From Actinomycetota bacterium (GTDB taxonomy: Bacteria; Actinomycetota; Thermoleophilia; Gaiellales; Gaiellaceae), in the NCBI GenBank assembly GCA_019237315.1, contig JAFAHG010000043.1:1-36294 (forward strand): a DNA stretch of 36,294 nucleotides, in the 5' to 3' direction. Position numbers and translations under genes: made by a program. Shown here one piece after another: positions 31,384-36,294 of this stretch; within the stretch, counting starts at the first letter, position 1, and every line of letters starts with the position of its first letter. The notes under the pieces are model-generated. The model ran no database searches. It had not been told where the DNA came from and saw nothing but the letters and a program-made list of their open reading frames with translations.

Positions 31384-31732
31384 TCGAGGTAGGTCGACAG
31401 CAGATGGGCAGCAGCCCGGGCGTCGTCGCCGTCGGCGAGCACGGATGTGAACCGCTCGTCATAGGTCTCGACCGGGATCTCGAGCACGTCGCGCAGCGAC
31501 TCGACGAACCGCGTCGTCGCATCGGCCTGGTCTCCATGCGTGCCCTTCAGCGTGAGCGGGAGGCCGACGACGATCTCCTCCGGCTGCTCGACGCGGATCA
31601 CGTCGAGCAGCCGCTTGAACCCGTCCGGCTCGTCGACGTACTCGACGAGGCCGAGCGGACGCGCGACCGTGCCGGTCGGGTCCGAGACGGCGACGCCGGT
31701 TCGCGCCGACCCGTAGTCCAGCGCGAGGACCT

Positions 31733-31736
<4 letters not shown>
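31362..31736 (-). CDS. ruvX: Putative pre-16S rRNA nuclease (YqgF/RuvX family)
   Basis: VKVLALDYGSARTGVAVSDPTGTVARPL, EEIVVGLPLTLKGTHGDQA, VETYDERFTSVLAD. GTG start. Confidence 0.93.
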
Positions 31737-34273
<2,537 letters not shown>

Positions 34274-34296
34274 CGACGACAGTGTAGGCGCGCCTG

Positions 34297-35070
34297 CTAG
34301 CCGCGCTGGGCGGCGCTGCCCTGCGCCTCGTCCGCGGCGATCTCGTCGCGGATCTTCTCGAGCGCACGGCGGATCAGGCGGGACACGTGCATCTGCGAGA
34401 TGCCCACCTGCTGCGCGATCTGCGACTGCGTCAGGCCCTCGAAGAAGCGCAGGTGGAGGATCGTCCGCTCGCGCGGGTCGAGCACGCGGAAGCCGGGCGC
34501 GAGCACAGCGCGGTCTTCCGAGACCTCGTACTCGTGCTCGATCTCCCCCAGCGTCTCGAGCGGGTCGATCTCGTCGCCGTCCTCCTGCCCGCCGCCCTGC
34601 GAGAGGGAAAGGGAGGAGTACGCACGACCGGACTCGAGCGCCTCGAGCACCGCTTCCTCCTCGACGCCGGCGGCCTGCGCCAGCTCGGGGATCGTCGGCG
34701 AGCGCGCAAGCTGCACGGTCAACTGCTCGACCAGCTTCGAGAGCTGGACGTTCAGCTCTTGCAACCCGCGCGGAACGCGAACCGCCCAGCTGCGGTCGCG
34801 GAAGTGCCGCTTGATCTCACCGATGATGTTCGGCGTCGCGTACGTCGTCAGCTCGACGCCGCGGTTGACGTCGAAGCGGTCGATCGCCTTGATCAGGCCG
34901 ATCGCGCCGATCTGGACGAGGTCGTCGAACTGCTCGCCGCGGTAGGCGTAGCGCCGCGCAAGCGAGCGCACCAGCGACATGTACTGCTCGATCAGCTGCT
35001 GGCGTGCTTGCAGATCGCCTTGCTCGTGGTAGCGGCGCAGGAGGATCTTGTCGTTCTCAGCCACTCGCAC
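34297..35070 (-). CDS. RNA polymerase sigma factor, SigB/F/G subfamily
   Basis: LIEQYMSLVRSLARRYAYRGEQFDDLVQIGAIGLIKAIDRFDVNRGVELTTYATPNIIGEIKRHFRDRSWAVRVPRGLQELN (region 2/3) and RERTILHLRFFEGLTQSQIAQQVGISQMHVSRLIRRALEKIR (region 4). Confidence 0.95.
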   Translation of the reverse strand: MRVAENDKILLRRYHEQGDLQARQQLIEQYMSLVRSLARRYAYRGEQFDDLVQIGAIGLIKAIDRFDVNRGVELTTYATPNIIGEIKRHFRDRSWAVRVPRGLQELNVQLSKLVEQLTVQLARSPTIPELAQAAGVEEEAVLEALESGRAYSSLSLSQGGGQEDGDEIDPLETLGEIEHEYEVSEDRAVLAPGFRVLDPRERTILHLRFFEGLTQSQIAQQVGISQMHVSRLIRRALEKIRDEIAADEAQGSAAQRG

Positions 35071-35413
35071 CCACCCGCTTCAGCAGACGCACGGAGTCTC
35101 CTTCGACCTCGACGTCGTCCGCGACCGCCATCAGGACGCGGCGCAGGTCGAGGTCGCTGTCGCTGCCGCCGTCGAGCGAGCCGACATCGACGGGGGCGAC
35201 GCGCGTCTCGAGCAGTCCGTCGTGGTTCGAGAGCGCAACCGTCACGTCACCGTCGACGGCGCTCGCGTTCAGGAGCGCGTCGAGTGCGATCTGCATGTCC
35301 TCGAGCATCTCGATCGTCAGGTCGAGCCGCAGGGCGAGCCCGCCGAGGACGAGGTGCGCGACGCGGTGGTACTCGCGGTCGCGCGGAATCGTGAGGGTGA
35401 TCTCGTCAGTCAC
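35057..35413 (-). CDS. RsbW-like (GHKL fold) putative anti-sigma regulatory protein, degenerate ATP site
   Basis: VTDEITLTIPRDREYHRVAHLVLGGLALRLDLTIEMLEDMQIALDALLNA resembles the RsbW/SpoIIAB N-terminus and N-box. C-terminal DVEVEGDSVRLLKRV matches the RsbW last strand. Immediately upstream of and overlapping the sigma gene. No DxGxG or GxGL boxes. Confidence 0.6.
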   Translation of the reverse strand: MTDEITLTIPRDREYHRVAHLVLGGLALRLDLTIEMLEDMQIALDALLNASAVDGDVTVALSNHDGLLETRVAPVDVGSLDGGSDSDLDLRRVLMAVADDVEVEGDSVRLLKRVGASG

Positions 35414-35861
35414 GTGCGCGTCGGAGCTCCTCTTCGAAGTCGGCTTCGCGGCGTGCCGCAGCTTCCTTTCCGGTTGCGACGGCGTCGCTCCAACTGCGGC
35501 GTGCGCGGAGGCTGGCGGCGCCGTGGGACACACCCGCCGCGAGCCCCGTCAGCTTCTGCACCGGTCGCTTGACGGCGAAACTCACGGCGCGCACCGCCTG
35601 GTCGACGCTCTCGACCGCGTCGACGGCGCTGTCGCTGGCCTGCCCCAATTTGTCGAGCTCTGCGTTCACCCGATCGACGGACCCTCCGACCTTCGCGATC
35701 ACCGGCAAAAGTTCTCGTTCCGTACCCCTGATCAACGAAGAAAGCCGTCCGAAAGTTGCGCCTAGTCGCAAAAAGACCCAGCCGAGGCCGAGACCGACGG
35801 TGACGAGGAAGACCGCGAGGGCGATCCAGGCCGCGTCGCTGGCCGTGAAGGCGAGGAGCAC
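35406..35861 (-). CDS. DUF948-like membrane protein with N-terminal TM and coiled coil
   Basis: DAAWIALAVFLVTVGLGLGWVFLRLGATFGRLSSLIRGTERELLPVIAKVGGSVDRVNAELDKLGQASDSAVDAVESVDQAVRAVSFAVKRPVQKLTGLAAG. Confidence 0.75.
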   Translation of the reverse strand: MLLAFTASDAAWIALAVFLVTVGLGLGWVFLRLGATFGRLSSLIRGTERELLPVIAKVGGSVDRVNAELDKLGQASDSAVDAVESVDQAVRAVSFAVKRPVQKLTGLAAGVSHGAASLRARRSWSDAVATGKEAAARREADFEEELRRARD

Positions 35862-35871
35862 GGGCGGGATC

Positions 35872-36294
35872 TTAGACCCCGGTCGCCGTGATCAGCCCCG
35901 ACCCGACGACGGCGCCGTCCGCGTAGAGGACGGCCGCCTGGCCGCGCGCCACGCCGTAGGCGGGCCGGTCGAGACGGAGCTCGAAGCCGTCGGCGGTGGG
36001 CTCGACGCAGGCCCCGGTGGCGGGCGAGCGGTAGCGGAGCTTCGCCTCGACCCGTGGCACCTCCGCGAAGAGGCGACCCTCGACGGAGACGCGCGTGCGG
36101 CCGAGCGACGCGCGCGGGCCGACGACGAGCGTGTTCGTCGCGGCGTCCGCCGAGATCGCGTACAGCGGCTCGCGGGCGGCGACGCCGAGCCCCCGCCGCT
36201 GCCCGACCGTGTAACGCCAGTGGCCGTCATGCGCACCCACGACCCGTCCGGACTCGTCGACGATCGGCCCTGCCGCACGAGACACGCCGTGCCG
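35872..36294 (-). CDS. mnmA: tRNA-specific 2-thiouridylase MnmA, C-terminal part (5' end beyond window)
   Basis: GPIVDESGRVVGAHDGHWRYTVGQRRGLGVAAREPLYAI plus C-terminal beta-barrel LDRPAYGVARGQAAVLYADGAVVGSGLI. Frame open through the right edge. Confidence 0.92.
   Translation of the reverse strand, partial: RHGVSRAAGPIVDESGRVVGAHDGHWRYTVGQRRGLGVAAREPLYAISADAATNTLVVGPRASLGRTRVSVEGRLFAEVPRVEAKLRYRSPATGACVEPTADGFELRLDRPAYGVARGQAAVLYADGAVVGSGLITATGV

Overview
This 36.3 kb window comes from a very GC-rich bacterial chromosome. Gene content and order suggest a deep-branching actinobacterium (Thermoleophilia-like), but that placement is inference. I see no rRNA, tRNA, CRISPR array, prophage or insertion sequence. 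It is mainly a compact housekeeping region, mostly on the minus strand. From left to right: rhomboid protease, PEBP, ppdK / small membrane protein / PDRP, glyS, esterase, orphan ParA, GNAT, recO, glutaredoxin, mutM, deoA, deoB, ald, an M20 peptidase, pyrG, recN, nadK, tlyA, polyprenyl synthase, an xseB-like gene, nusB, accC, an accB fusion, efp, pepP, aroQ, aroKB, aroC, aroE, mltG, ruvX, alaS, a SigB/F-type sigma factor, a degenerate RsbW-like protein, a DUF948-like protein and mnmA (partial). Main points of interest: (1) in the AccB slot, a full AccB biotin-carrier protein is fused to an OadA/transcarboxylase-5S-like carboxyltransferase domain in which all four expected metal-ligand positions are replaced (a predicted pseudoenzyme); (2) a recurrent TANNNT-N6-8-NTG start architecture indicating widespread leaderless transcription, including three cases where the upstream stop codon forms the first three bases of the -10 hexamer, and a 17-bp divergent intergenic region with one symmetric -10; (3) three small genes absent from the ORF track as separate entries (52-aa and 41-aa membrane proteins and a 62-aa zinc ribbon); (4) a GHKL-fold RsbW-like protein without recognisable G boxes next to a SigB/F-type sigma factor.
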